Part shown: positions 17,893 through 26,500 of the stretch, in pieces
Layout: each line of letters opens with the position of its first letter
Position numbering within the stretch: position 1 is the stretch's first letter
Assembly (NCBI GenBank): GCA_949282195.1
Contig: CASDOW010000011.1
Coordinates: forward strand, 1 to 64,000
Reading direction: 5' to 3'
Length of the DNA: 64,000 nucleotides
Source: an uncultured bacterium
Lineage (GTDB): Bacteria; Cyanobacteriota; Vampirovibrionia; Gastranaerophilales; Gastranaerophilaceae
The notes under the pieces: generated by a model
Databases searched by the model: none
The model's input: only the letters and a program-made list of their open reading frames with translations
Told to the model about the DNA's origin: nothing
Position numbers and translations under genes: made by a program

Positions 17893-18429
17893 ATGTTTAA
17901 TGCCAAAGAAACAGCTATCATCTGTATTGATATCCAAGAAAAACTTGTGAATATGTTAAAAAATTCTGCTGAAATTGCGCAAAATAGCACAAAATTAATG
18001 AAAGCAGCAGCAATACTTGAAATAGACACAATAATAACGGAACAATACCCAAAAGGCTTAGGTTCTACGATTGAAGAAATAAAAAATATCAAAAATTTTA
18101 AAACAATTGAAAAAACTTCTTTTTCAGCCCTGCAAACAGAAGAATTTAAAAATGAATTTGAAAAAATTAACGCAAAAAATGTCGTAATCTTCGGCATAGA
18201 AACACATATCTGCGTATATCAAACAGTTATAGACCTGCTTGAAAAAGGCTATAGCGTATATGTAATAAGTGATTGCTCATCATCAAGGGCAGATTTTAAC
18301 CACAAAACAGCGCTTGAGTTGATGAAACAAAAAGGTGCTAATATAACCACTCTTGAAATTGTATTGTTTGACTTCCTTAAAAGTTCAAAACACCCTAATT
18401 TCAAAGAAATTCAGGGACTGATAAAATAA
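17893..18429 (+). CDS. Isochorismatase-family cysteine hydrolase
   Basis: 178-aa cytoplasmic hydrolase of the isochorismatase-like fold. The catalytic triad is visible: Asp13 in IICIDIQ, a Lys near 74 in IEKTSFSAL, and Cys107 in GIETHICV. The TEQYPKGLGST and SDCSSSR segments are typical of the broad amidase/ISOC branch rather than true isochorismatase. The substrate is not predictable. AAGG precedes the ATG by about 8 nt. A hairpin follows the stop. Confidence 0.88.
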   Translation: MFNAKETAIICIDIQEKLVNMLKNSAEIAQNSTKLMKAAAILEIDTIITEQYPKGLGSTIEEIKNIKNFKTIEKTSFSALQTEEFKNEFEKINAKNVVIFGIETHICVYQTVIDLLEKGYSVYVISDCSSSRADFNHKTALELMKQKGANITTLEIVLFDFLKSSKHPNFKEIQGLIK

Positions 18430-18439
18430 ATGCTTTATT

Positions 18440-18466
18440 TTAATGCCTTGTTAATCAAGGCATTAA
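18440..18466 (+). terminator. Probable terminator of the isochorismatase-like gene
   Basis: An 11-bp stem TTAATGCCTTG/CAAGGCATTAA with loop TTAAT. The following CTATATTTT is a weak T tract, so termination may be partial. Confidence 0.6.
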
Positions 18467-18484
18467 CTATATTTTGAGATAATT

Positions 18485-18817
18485 ATGACAGAATCAATTA
18501 ATTTAAATACTAACGGTCTTTTAAACCTTCAAAACGACATTAGGATATCATCAAGCAATATTTTTAATGCGCAAGACGCCTATGAAACAAGCTTTGAAGA
18601 TGTATTATTAGATGAAGTTTCAAAAGAACAGCAAGAAACCGCAAAATCAAACAATGAAATAAAATTCGCTAATCTTGGTATGCCGACAGGCTTCAATTTA
18701 GATACATCTTTACTTGACGAAATGGAAAAAGGAGCGTTTGATAGCTCCAATTCTAATTCTTATCAACAAAAAATGTGTGAAAGTGCTTATTTAATTGCTG
18801 AAAATATAATTGACTAA
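18485..18817 (+). CDS. Hypothetical acidic protein
   Basis: 110 aa, no signal peptide or membrane segment. The first 30 residues are Asn/Ser-rich, followed by an acidic helical section (FEDVLLDEVSKEQQE) and an ordered-looking C-terminus with one Cys. I know no family. It ends 3 bp before the stop of the convergent ridA. Neighbouring orphan genes in this genome share a similar Asn-rich, signal-less N-terminus, but that is a weak resemblance. Confidence 0.5.
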   Translation: MTESINLNTNGLLNLQNDIRISSSNIFNAQDAYETSFEDVLLDEVSKEQQETAKSNNEIKFANLGMPTGFNLDTSLLDEMEKGAFDSSNSNSYQQKMCESAYLIAENIID

Positions 18818-18820
18818 TTT

Positions 18821-19198
18821 CTACAAGCCCTTGTGGGCAACTATTTCAACTTCAACCTTAGCTCCTTTTGGTAATTTTGCTTCAACGCAAGAACGAGCAG
18901 GCTTAGATGTAAAATATTGCGCATAAATTTCATTAAACTTTGAAAAATTATTCATATCATCCAAAAAACAAGTTGTTTTAATAACATCACTAAATGAATA
19001 CCCTGAAGCATCTAAAAGTGCTTTAATATTTTTCATAACTTGTTTGGTTTGTTCTTCAATTGTTCCGTTTATAAAAATATTATTTTGAGGGTCAATTGCA
19101 ATCATTCCCGAGCAATATAAAAAACCGTCCGCTTTTACTGCTTGAGAATAAGGTCCAACCGGCTCAGGTGCATTTTTTGTATATACAACTTCTTTCAT
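18821..19198 (-). CDS. ridA: RidA family enamine/imine deaminase
   Basis: 125-aa YjgF/YER057c/UK114 protein that hydrolyses reactive 2-aminoacrylate and related imines to keto acids and ammonia. The family signature is present (TKNAPEPVGPYSQAV at the start; SKPARSCVEAKLPKGAKVEVE with the conserved Arg near the end). It lies 10 bp downstream of ilvA. That pairing makes sense because threonine/serine dehydratase releases exactly these enamines. Confidence 0.95.
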   Translation of the reverse strand: MKEVVYTKNAPEPVGPYSQAVKADGFLYCSGMIAIDPQNNIFINGTIEEQTKQVMKNIKALLDASGYSFSDVIKTTCFLDDMNNFSKFNEIYAQYFTSKPARSCVEAKLPKGAKVEVEIVAHKGL

Positions 19199-19208
19199 TT
19201 TTTCTCCT

Positions 19209-20420
19209 TTATTGAACTGTAGATAAAATTCGATAGCCTTTTTGAATTAAAGCATCCTTAATTTGATTAAAATGATTAAAATCTCTTGTTTCCATTGAAA
19301 TTTTTAAATAGCAATCATTAATATCAGTGCCTTCCCCGCCTTGATTGTGGCGAACTCTAATTACATTTGCACCATACTGCGCAATAATTGTGCTAACTTC
19401 TTTTAATTGACCCGGTTTATCTAATAATTCTACTGTTATATTTGAAATTCTGCCTGTTTTTAATAATGCTCTGTTAATTACACGAGATAAAATATTAACA
19501 TCAATATTTCCGCCTGAAACAATTGCTACAACATTTTTATCTTTTAGGGGAATTTTGTCAAACATAATAGCTGCAACTGATAATGCTCCCGCACCTTCAG
19601 ATACCATTTTTTCTTTTTCCATTAGAGCCAAAACGGCACTTGCAATTTCATCTTCTTCAACCAATACAATGTCATCAACATATTGGTTACAAATTTCATA
19701 TGTTAATTCACCGGGAAGTTTAACCGCCGTACCGTCAGCAAAAGTATTCACTGTATGCAATTCTGTTCTGTTATGAGCCTTAAAAGATTCATACATAGAG
19801 CCCGCATTTTTAGCCTGAACTCCATAAACCTTGCAACTGGGCTTAATTTGTTTAATTGTTGCGGCAATTCCGGAAATCAAACCACCGCCCCCAATCGGAA
19901 CAACAATAGCATCTACTTCATCTAATTGTTCCAAAACTTCAAGGGCAATTGTACCTTGACCTGCAATAACATCTATATCATCAAAAGGATGAATAAATAC
20001 CCCATCGGTTTCTTTTTGAAATTTAACAGATTCATTATAAGCATCATCATAAACGCCGTCAATTAATGCAATATCAGCTCCATAAGCTCTTGTTGCCTCA
20101 ACTTTAGAAATCGGAGCAGTTGCAGGAATAAAAATTGTAGCCTTGATATTATTTTCCTTACTTGCTAATGCTACCCCTTGAGCATGGTTTCCGGCCGAAC
20201 ATGCAATTACGCCTTTTTGCTTTTGTTCATCAGATAATTTTGAAATTTTATAATAAGCTCCTCTCAATTTAAAAGAGCCTGTTAATTGAAGATTTTCGGA
20301 TTTCAAAAAAACTCTGTTGTTTTTTGATAAGAAATTTGAATGTACAAGGCTTGTTTTTCTTGCTATTTTCGATAAAACCTTTTTCGCTTCATACACTTTT
20401 TCTAAAGACAGTAAACTCAA
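19209..20420 (-). CDS. ilvA: Threonine ammonia-lyase with C-terminal ACT domain
   Basis: Pyridoxal-phosphate enzyme converting threonine to 2-oxobutanoate (and serine to pyruvate). Lys51 in SGSFKLRG holds the cofactor; the phosphate loop is the GGGGLISG segment near 175. A single ACT-like domain at about 325-403 (TVELLDKPGQLKEVS) replaces the double domain of E. coli IlvA, as in the TdcB-ACT form common in Firmicutes and archaea. Either a biosynthetic (isoleucine) or a catabolic role is possible. It is coupled to ridA downstream and follows the nucleoside phosphorylase by 12 bp. Confidence 0.92.
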   Translation of the reverse strand: MSLLSLEKVYEAKKVLSKIARKTSLVHSNFLSKNNRVFLKSENLQLTGSFKLRGAYYKISKLSDEQKQKGVIACSAGNHAQGVALASKENNIKATIFIPATAPISKVEATRAYGADIALIDGVYDDAYNESVKFQKETDGVFIHPFDDIDVIAGQGTIALEVLEQLDEVDAIVVPIGGGGLISGIAATIKQIKPSCKVYGVQAKNAGSMYESFKAHNRTELHTVNTFADGTAVKLPGELTYEICNQYVDDIVLVEEDEIASAVLALMEKEKMVSEGAGALSVAAIMFDKIPLKDKNVVAIVSGGNIDVNILSRVINRALLKTGRISNITVELLDKPGQLKEVSTIIAQYGANVIRVRHNQGGEGTDINDCYLKISMETRDFNHFNQIKDALIQKGYRILSTVQ

Positions 20421-20432
20421 TTTTAAACCTTT

Positions 20433-21734
20433 CTATTTATAGATTAATTTCGGCATTTCAACTTTTGATTGGGTGATAGTAAATGATTTTTTTGCAATAT
20501 TTATTGCGTCATTCAATTTTTCTTCATTTACTTCATCATAATACAATTTCATAATTGTTTCATCTTTTTTTACATAATCGCCGATTTTTTTATCTAAAAA
20601 TATTCCTGCTCCAAAATTTATCTTATCAGATTTTTTATCTCGACCCGCACCTAATAATTTAGCGCTATGCGCAACATCCAATGCATCCAGCCTTGAAATA
20701 TAGCCTTCTTCATCGGCTTTAATTTCATATATGTTTTTTCCAATCTTAAATAATGAATAATCGTTAATTACTTCGGGGTTTCCGCCCTGCGCTATAATAA
20801 TTTCTCTAAATTTATTAAGTGCAGTCTTATTTTCAATAACTTCATCTATCATTTTTTTAGCTTCATCATATGAATTTGCTTTTTTACAATTTAAAAGAGT
20901 CTTAATTACAAGTTCTTGTGTAATTTCATATAAATCAGGCGCATAAAAACCCTTTAAAAACTCAATCGCTTCAATAACTTCAAGACTATTTCCAACGCTC
21001 TTGCCTAAGGGTTGTTCCATTGAACTTATAACTACATCAATATTTCTTTTTAAAAGTTTTCCTGTTTTAATCATCAATTGAGCCAATTCAAAAGCCTCTT
21101 GAGGAGTTTTTAAAAATGCACCCGAACCATATTTAACATCTAAAACAATAGAAGTTGCACCTGAGGCAATTTTTTTAGACACAACAGAAGCGCAAATTAA
21201 AGATTTATTATCAACTGTTGCTGTTACGTCCCTAAGCGCATAAATCTTACCGTCTGCAGGAGTCAAATTAGGGCTTTGAGATGAAATTGCAACTTTAATT
21301 TTTTTAATTTGATTATAAAACTCTTCATTAGTCAGTTCGCATCTAAAATTTGGAATTGATTCAAGTTTATCAATAGTGCCGCCCGTAAAACCAAGACCTC
21401 TGCCTGATAATTTAGCGGTATAAACCCCAAGTTGAGCTAAAATCGGAATTAAAACAAGGGTAACCTTATCGCCAACACCGCCTGTTGAATGCTTATCCGC
21501 TATATCAGGGGAAATTGACGAAAAATCTAAAACATCACCGGAATTAACAAAGCTTTCTGTCATATATGCGGTTTCTTCATCATCTAAACCCCTAAAACAA
21601 ACTGCCATAAGCCAAGCAGCCATTTGATAATCTTCAATAGCCCCTTTTGTATAGTTTTCAACCAAAAAATTAATTTCTTCTTTAGTATGCGAATAACCGT
21701 CTTTTTTCTTTTGAATTAAATCAACTACTCTCAT
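20433..21734 (-). CDS. pdp: Pyrimidine-nucleoside (thymidine) phosphorylase
   Basis: Splits uridine, thymidine or deoxyuridine with phosphate to give base and (deoxy)ribose 1-phosphate. The 433-aa length is normal. The family signature KHSTGGVGDK near 83-92 and SGRGLGFTGGTIDKLESIP near 115 are intact, and the C-terminal barrel-sandwich domain is present. It sits 10 bp downstream of rlmH in a compact minus-strand run. The name deoA is also used; sequence alone does not settle the sugar preference. Confidence 0.92.
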   Translation of the reverse strand: MRVVDLIQKKKDGYSHTKEEINFLVENYTKGAIEDYQMAAWLMAVCFRGLDDEETAYMTESFVNSGDVLDFSSISPDIADKHSTGGVGDKVTLVLIPILAQLGVYTAKLSGRGLGFTGGTIDKLESIPNFRCELTNEEFYNQIKKIKVAISSQSPNLTPADGKIYALRDVTATVDNKSLICASVVSKKIASGATSIVLDVKYGSGAFLKTPQEAFELAQLMIKTGKLLKRNIDVVISSMEQPLGKSVGNSLEVIEAIEFLKGFYAPDLYEITQELVIKTLLNCKKANSYDEAKKMIDEVIENKTALNKFREIIIAQGGNPEVINDYSLFKIGKNIYEIKADEEGYISRLDALDVAHSAKLLGAGRDKKSDKINFGAGIFLDKKIGDYVKKDETIMKLYYDEVNEEKLNDAINIAKKSFTITQSKVEMPKLIYK

Positions 21735-21744
21735 TTTATTTTCC

Positions 21745-22161
21745 TTATTTATGATATGGTTCGCTATTTAAAATTTTATAAGCTCGATATATTTGCTCCA
21801 TTAGTATCAAAACCGCCTCTTGATGTAAAAAAGTTAATTTTGACATTGAAAATTTAAAATCTGATTTTTTCCTAACTTCCTTATCCAATCCATATGCCCC
21901 GCCAATCAGAAATAAAATCTCGTTATAGTATCCGTCTTTTTCAATATCATCAAGCTTTCGTGCAAATTCTTCGCTTGAAAGAGATTTTCCTTCAATCTCC
22001 ATTGTAATCAAGAAGGAATTTTGCTTATTTTTAATATAATCTAAAATGCTATTTACTTCAACAACCTCAACGCGTCCTAAAAGGCGCTTTTGATACTCAA
22101 AAACGCCTTCTTTATAAAAACTTTCCTTTAATTTTGCTTCAAGTATTACTTTTATTTTCAA
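21745..22161 (-). CDS. rlmH: 23S rRNA (pseudouridine(1915)-N(3))-methyltransferase
   Basis: SPOUT-class methyltransferase that modifies pseudouridine 1915 in helix 69 of 23S rRNA. 138 aa, a little shorter than the common 155-160. The knot motifs are complete: FLIGGAYGLDKEV near 83 and the C-terminal EAVLILMEQIYRAYKILNSEPYHK. The N-terminus MKIKVILEAKLKE fits a true start. Its ATG overlaps the symporter stop by 4 bp. Confidence 0.95.
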   Translation of the reverse strand: MKIKVILEAKLKESFYKEGVFEYQKRLLGRVEVVEVNSILDYIKNKQNSFLITMEIEGKSLSSEEFARKLDDIEKDGYYNEILFLIGGAYGLDKEVRKKSDFKFSMSKLTFLHQEAVLILMEQIYRAYKILNSEPYHK

Positions 22162-23498
22162 GCTTGAGCCTTTTCACCTTCCACGCCGCACAACAATTCA
22201 TAATTAAGCTCATTTTCATTATCTGCTATAATTGCTGCAACAATTGCGTCAGATGTAACATTGCATATTGTTCTTAACATATCGAAAAATCTTTCGATTG
22301 TAAATAACAATGAAAAACCTACAACTAATTGCTGAGGGGTTAAGCCAATACCATTTAAAATCAATGCTATTGTAATCATACCCGCCCCCGGAATACCGGC
22401 TGAAGTAGATGAAGCAACGATTGCCAAAGCGGCAATTTCAAAAATAAGCAAAGGAGATAAATCAATCCCGTACATTTGAGCTAAAAATATAACCGCAATA
22501 ACTTGAATAATCGCAGTACCGTCCATATTTAGGGTTGCACCAAGAGGAAGAACAAAAGAACAAACTTTATTTGAGATACCTCTTTTTTCACAACACGTAA
22601 TAGTTAAAGGTAAAGTTGCAGATGAAGAAGCAGTACCAAAAGCAACCATTATAGCTTCTGAAATTGCAGCATACAATCTGCCAACCGGAACTTTAGAAAA
22701 TACTTTAAGCATAATAGGATAAATGATAAAAAATTGAATAGCCAAAGCTAAACATATTGCAATCGCATATTTTGAAATTACGCCAAAAATCTCAACTCCA
22801 AAACTTGAAACGGCAGTAGCAGTTAAAGCAAAAATACCCGGAGCCGCAAGATACATAATCCAATCCGTTACTTTCATTGTCGCAGCAAATATGCTTTCAA
22901 AAAATGAAACCAAAGGACGAGAAATTTCGCCCGCTCTTGTAAGCGCAACTGCAAAAATTGAAACAAAAATAATAACAGGAATCATATTTCCACTTGCCAA
23001 AGCCTCAAATGGATTTTTTGGAATTAAATCCAAAAATATTTGCACCATATTTTCCTTTTGATATTGAATTGCTTCAGTCACACTACCTTGGACATTTTGA
23101 ATTATATCGGGATTAACCAAGCTTTGAGCATTTAACCCGGGCTGCATAACAATAGCAATAATTGCAGCTATTGAAACCGCTAAAACCGTTATTATTCCGT
23201 AATACAAAATCATTTTTGAGCCGAATTTGGCCAGCTGTTTTGAATCTCCTATATTAGAAACACCGATAATAATTGCACTGATAACCAATGGCAGTACTAC
23301 CATTTGAATAATATTGATAAATGCTTTTGCGATAAAACTTAATATTGAATATACTTGACCGTATGAATCTTTAGGGAAAAATAATCCTACCAAAACACCC
23401 AGTATAAGTCCGATAAATATATGTCCGTTTCTTTTTATACCGAGCAATAGTGCAATTATAACCTGCATATGTAAACCCATATATTGCTTTTTCTCCAT
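22158..23498 (-). CDS. Dicarboxylate/amino acid:cation symporter (DAACS family)
   Basis: Membrane transporter likely to import glutamate, aspartate or C4-dicarboxylates with Na+ or H+. The family landmarks are present: the SSSATLP serine-rich loop near 295, then LPLGATLNMDGTA near 320, and the late STSAGIPGAG loop. About eight hydrophobic segments plus two re-entrant loops. I use ATG 23498 (446 aa); an upstream TTG would add 15 polar residues, and later ATGs at 23480 and 23468 are also possible. The start is therefore uncertain. It overlaps rlmH by 4 bp. Confidence 0.9.
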   Translation of the reverse strand: MEKKQYMGLHMQVIIALLLGIKRNGHIFIGLILGVLVGLFFPKDSYGQVYSILSFIAKAFINIIQMVVLPLVISAIIIGVSNIGDSKQLAKFGSKMILYYGIITVLAVSIAAIIAIVMQPGLNAQSLVNPDIIQNVQGSVTEAIQYQKENMVQIFLDLIPKNPFEALASGNMIPVIIFVSIFAVALTRAGEISRPLVSFFESIFAATMKVTDWIMYLAAPGIFALTATAVSSFGVEIFGVISKYAIAICLALAIQFFIIYPIMLKVFSKVPVGRLYAAISEAIMVAFGTASSSATLPLTITCCEKRGISNKVCSFVLPLGATLNMDGTAIIQVIAVIFLAQMYGIDLSPLLIFEIAALAIVASSTSAGIPGAGMITIALILNGIGLTPQQLVVGFSLLFTIERFFDMLRTICNVTSDAIVAAIIADNENELNYELLCGVEGEKAQA

Positions 23499-23599
23499 AA
23501 TACTGTTTCGATTTATTCTACTACTTTTTGAAGATTTTTGCAAAAAAATTCAAACAATAGACTGATTTTAAAGACATATTAAAAAGTTAAAATCAATTT

Positions 23600-23785
23600 A
23601 TGGAAAAAGAAAATAATTCTAAACCTTATTTAGGAATTTTATTTGAATGTTGTAATGTATACGGAAGAATATACAAAAATAAAGACGGCACTTACTATCA
23701 AGGAATGTGCCCTAAATGTATGCGGCAAATTAAAATCAAGGTCGGAGAAAACGGTACAAACAACAGATTTTTTAGAGCTTACTAA
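23600..23785 (+). CDS. Small zinc-ribbon-like protein
   Basis: 61 aa. A CC pair at residues 17-18 and a CPKC motif at about 37-40 frame a short beta-rich section (VYGRIYKNKDGTYYQG), which looks like a single zinc ribbon, and the protein ends KVGENGTNNRFFRAY. I have seen similar CCNVYGRIYKN...GMCPKC proteins as conserved hypotheticals but cannot name a characterised member. No Shine-Dalgarno is evident. It lies divergent to the symporter gene. Confidence 0.7.
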   Translation: MEKENNSKPYLGILFECCNVYGRIYKNKDGTYYQGMCPKCMRQIKIKVGENGTNNRFFRAY

Positions 23786-23792
23786 AATAAAA

Positions 23793-23822
23793 TCCTCTTT
23801 TTGATAGTTATCAAAAAGAGGA
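23793..23822 (-). terminator. Intrinsic terminator of the EYQ-motif gene
   Basis: A perfect 14-bp inverted repeat TCCTCTTTTTGATA/TATCAAAAAGAGGA. On the minus strand it is followed by TTTTATTTTAG, so it mainly ends the minus-strand gene stopping at 23850. Confidence 0.8.
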
Positions 23823-23849
23823 AAATACAAAGGAATAATTTGATTTTTA

Positions 23850-24881
23850 TTAACCGTTATAAGTTTTGAATACCGAATCAATTGTATTTTTAATAACTTC
23901 AGATATTGATTCCATTTCGGTTGAAATCGCCTTTTGTTCAGTATCTAATTGATTTAATTTAAGTTCAAGACTCTTATCTTCGGTTTGAATTTTTTCAGTC
24001 TTTTTATTTATTTCTTCAACTTCTTTTTCATAAAGTGCTTTTTCATAATAGTATTGATTCATGGCATCGGTATAAGCAGCGTTATCTTCGGTTGTACCTG
24101 TTGAAATTGAATATGTACTATTCATAAGTTCAGGTGCATCAGCACAGTCAATTATTTGAATTGTTGACAATCTGCCGCTTGAATCTTGAGTTAGCGCAGC
24201 TTTTGCTTGTACAGTTTGAGATGTTTTTTGCGCTCCTTGATAATCAAAAGTATAATCGCCATAATATCTCATTTTACCGTCAACTTCTTCAAAAGCTGTT
24301 GAATTTAAATCATCTTCAGAGGTATAATATGCAGTTCCGTTTATCATATACATATAAAATGTGCCTTCGGTTAAGCCTTGAGATTGCATAATTGTAGATA
24401 AACCTTGATATTTTTCATAATCTGATGTGATTTTTGTAATATTAGAGTTATCTAAATCGTTTTCATCATAAGTATATGTATTTGTTCCGATTTGAAAATT
24501 AACATAATTGTAATTTCCTAAATCATCCTTTTTAACAGTTGCAACGCAGTCTTTAGCTTGATAAGTATAAGCTTTTGCAACATCTTGTTGATACGATAAA
24601 ACTACATCATAATAACCGTCATATTGGCTTCCGTCAGTTATTTTAGAAAAACTTTCAATTTGATAACCTTCGCTTGTTGAATCAAGAGTATAGGTTGTTT
24701 TAGTATAGTCGCTAACCGAGGGCGGAGTCGGCACATCTAAATTGTTATAGTCTTCATATAAGCCCATAACCTCATTGGATAATGCTGTTCTTGCCTGATT
24801 AATTTGTTGCCCTTGATACTCAATGTTGCTCTTCCTTGCGGTTAACCCAAGAAAACGAGCTTGACTTGCCGCTAATCCCAT
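23850..24881 (-). CDS. Coiled-coil protein with N-terminal SQxR...EYQxQxI motif
   Basis: 343 aa, unrecognised function. No signal peptide. Residues 1-40 are a helical segment: SQAR at 6-9, EYQGQQI at 21-27. The middle 200 residues are beta-rich, Tyr/Thr/Ser/Asp-rich and low in Cys, like a surface or filament domain. The last 70 residues are a Glu/Lys/Gln coiled coil. Helical ends around a variable beta-rich middle recall flagellin or hook-type proteins, but this is a resemblance only. The first 27 residues align without gaps with those of the protein at 38814-39137. GGAAAGGTG precedes the ATG; a terminator follows. Confidence 0.75.
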   Translation of the reverse strand: MGLAASQARFLGLTARKSNIEYQGQQINQARTALSNEVMGLYEDYNNLDVPTPPSVSDYTKTTYTLDSTSEGYQIESFSKITDGSQYDGYYDVVLSYQQDVAKAYTYQAKDCVATVKKDDLGNYNYVNFQIGTNTYTYDENDLDNSNITKITSDYEKYQGLSTIMQSQGLTEGTFYMYMINGTAYYTSEDDLNSTAFEEVDGKMRYYGDYTFDYQGAQKTSQTVQAKAALTQDSSGRLSTIQIIDCADAPELMNSTYSISTGTTEDNAAYTDAMNQYYYEKALYEKEVEEINKKTEKIQTEDKSLELKLNQLDTEQKAISTEMESISEVIKNTIDSVFKTYNG

Positions 24882-24993
24882 ATTGTCACCTTTCCTTCGT
24901 ATTTATATTTGTATTAACGACATTTAAAATATAATTCTTTAGGATTATTCTTTTTTTGTTTACATTTGTTAACATATAAATATAAAACCTTTG

Positions 24994-24999
24994 TATAAT
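24994..24999 (+). promoter_or_regulatory. Candidate -10 box of the nagA-like gene
   Basis: Perfect TATAAT preceded directly by TG, 41 bp before the TTG start at 25041. No good -35 hexamer is seen at 16-18 bp. Confidence 0.4.
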
Positions 25000-25040
25000 T
25001 AAGACTTATAAGACTTAATGATTTTTGGAGAAAAGTCAAA

Positions 25041-25937
25041 TTGGATAAACTAAAATTCATAGATAACCACACCCATGGCGCATTTGGCATCAATTTCAAC
25101 TATGGAAGCTATGATGAAATTAAGTCAGTCTTAAAAAAACTGTATAAATTTAATATCAAAGGTATTTGCCCCACTTTAGTCGGCGAAAGCACCGAAAATA
25201 TCCAAAAACAACTGGCTATATTTGAAAAAATCAAAAAAGAACAACTAAAAAACCTTGAAAACGAAACTTTTATCATAGGAGTACACCTTGAAGGAACGTT
25301 TTTGAGCAAAGAAAAATCAGGCATACAAGATATAAACGTTTTCAAAACTCCAACAATTTCTAATTTTAAAGAATTAGTAGGAAAGTATGAGAATATAATA
25401 AAAATAGTTACAATTGCGCCTGAAAACGACATTGATTTAATTAATTATCTAAACGAAAAAAACATCCTTACCCAAGCAGGTCATTCAATTTCTGAAACCC
25501 TAAAAAACTGCAAAGGAACAACCCATCATTTTAACGCAATGAACCCCATTCACCACAGGACTCCTTCGATTGCTCTTGAAGGACTTATAAGCGACAATAT
25601 ATATTGCGAAATTATAGCCGATTTAATCCACACAAATTTAGATATTTTAAAATTATTTTTTAAAACAAAACCAAAAGACAAAATTATTTTAATCAGCGAC
25701 AGTCTTCCTATTAGCCATTTTGACAAGGAAATTATTTTCTGCAACAAAAAAATATACCCGACAGGAAAAGATGAAAATAACACCTTGGCAGGCTCTATAA
25801 AAACTCTTGATGAAATATGTCATAATTTAATTAAAGAAAATATCTTAAAAAAAGAAGATATTGAAAAAATGGCTTTTGAAAATCAAATAAAATATCTTAA
25901 CCTGATTGATAGCGAGATTGATATTTTAAATAGCTAA
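25041..25937 (+). CDS. nagA: N-acetylglucosamine-6-phosphate deacetylase (short form)
   Basis: Amidohydrolase predicted to deacetylate GlcNAc-6-P. Active-site motifs are complete: DNHTHGAFG at the start, GVHLEGTFL near 88 (metal-ligand Glu), AGHS near 150, THHFNAMNP near 164, ADLIHTN near 195, and the catalytic Asp in LISDSLP near 217. The protein is 298 aa against about 380 for the usual enzyme. It lacks the N-terminal beta-sandwich half and starts at TTG right before the barrel; no upstream in-frame ATG exists. GGAG lies 10-11 nt before the TTG. Confidence 0.85.
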   Translation: MDKLKFIDNHTHGAFGINFNYGSYDEIKSVLKKLYKFNIKGICPTLVGESTENIQKQLAIFEKIKKEQLKNLENETFIIGVHLEGTFLSKEKSGIQDINVFKTPTISNFKELVGKYENIIKIVTIAPENDIDLINYLNEKNILTQAGHSISETLKNCKGTTHHFNAMNPIHHRTPSIALEGLISDNIYCEIIADLIHTNLDILKLFFKTKPKDKIILISDSLPISHFDKEIIFCNKKIYPTGKDENNTLAGSIKTLDEICHNLIKENILKKEDIEKMAFENQIKYLNLIDSEIDILNS

Positions 25938-25984
25938 AAATTATGTTAAACTATTTTTAAAAATAAGGAAATTTCGAGGAAAAA

Positions 25985-26473
25985 ATGAATAAAAAAATCA
26001 TATTATCAATATCTTTTGTCATTATGATGAGCTTAGGACTAACTCAATTTGCAACAAGCGCAACAACTCAACCGGCTAAAAAGCCTGCTGCACAAGCAAC
26101 AAATGTCATAAATACAACATCATTAAATATCGTAAATAATCCAAACAAATATTTAAATAAAACTGTTAAAATGCAAGCCACATTTGATAAGTTTTCTACT
26201 CTTGGTTTAGATTACAAAAAAGCACTACGCCCAAGCACAAAATATATAGGCATATTAATTCAAAGAGATGATGTAATGGACCATGATATCCCATTATCCG
26301 AAATGAAAATATTTCTAAAAAAAGAAATGGCAGAAAAACACATAGATCTTGAAACCGGAGATAAAATTGAAATTACGGGAAAAGTATTCTCAACAGCCCT
26401 AAACGATCCTTGGATGGATGTTGAAAATTTAACCGTAATTAAAAAAATAAAAAAAGAAGATAAAAAACAATAA
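25985..26473 (+). CDS. Exported protein with a probable OB-like domain
   Basis: 162 aa. Residues 1-26 are a signal peptide (MNKK, a Met/Ile/Leu core, cleavage near TSA). An Ala/Gln/Thr linker follows. The rest has the rhythm of a small beta barrel: NPNKYLNKTVKMQATF, KYIGILIQ, GDKIEITGKVF, DPWMDVENLTVI. This resembles OB-fold proteins of the bacterial periplasm (NirD/BOF or tRNA_anti-like), but no family is certain. TTCGAGGAAAAA precedes the ATG, and GH57 follows 27 bp later, so the two may be co-transcribed. Confidence 0.65.
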   Translation: MNKKIILSISFVIMMSLGLTQFATSATTQPAKKPAAQATNVINTTSLNIVNNPNKYLNKTVKMQATFDKFSTLGLDYKKALRPSTKYIGILIQRDDVMDHDIPLSEMKIFLKKEMAEKHIDLETGDKIEITGKVFSTALNDPWMDVENLTVIKKIKKEDKKQ

Positions 26474-26500
26474 TTTTTAAAAGTATTACAGGGTTGGAAG

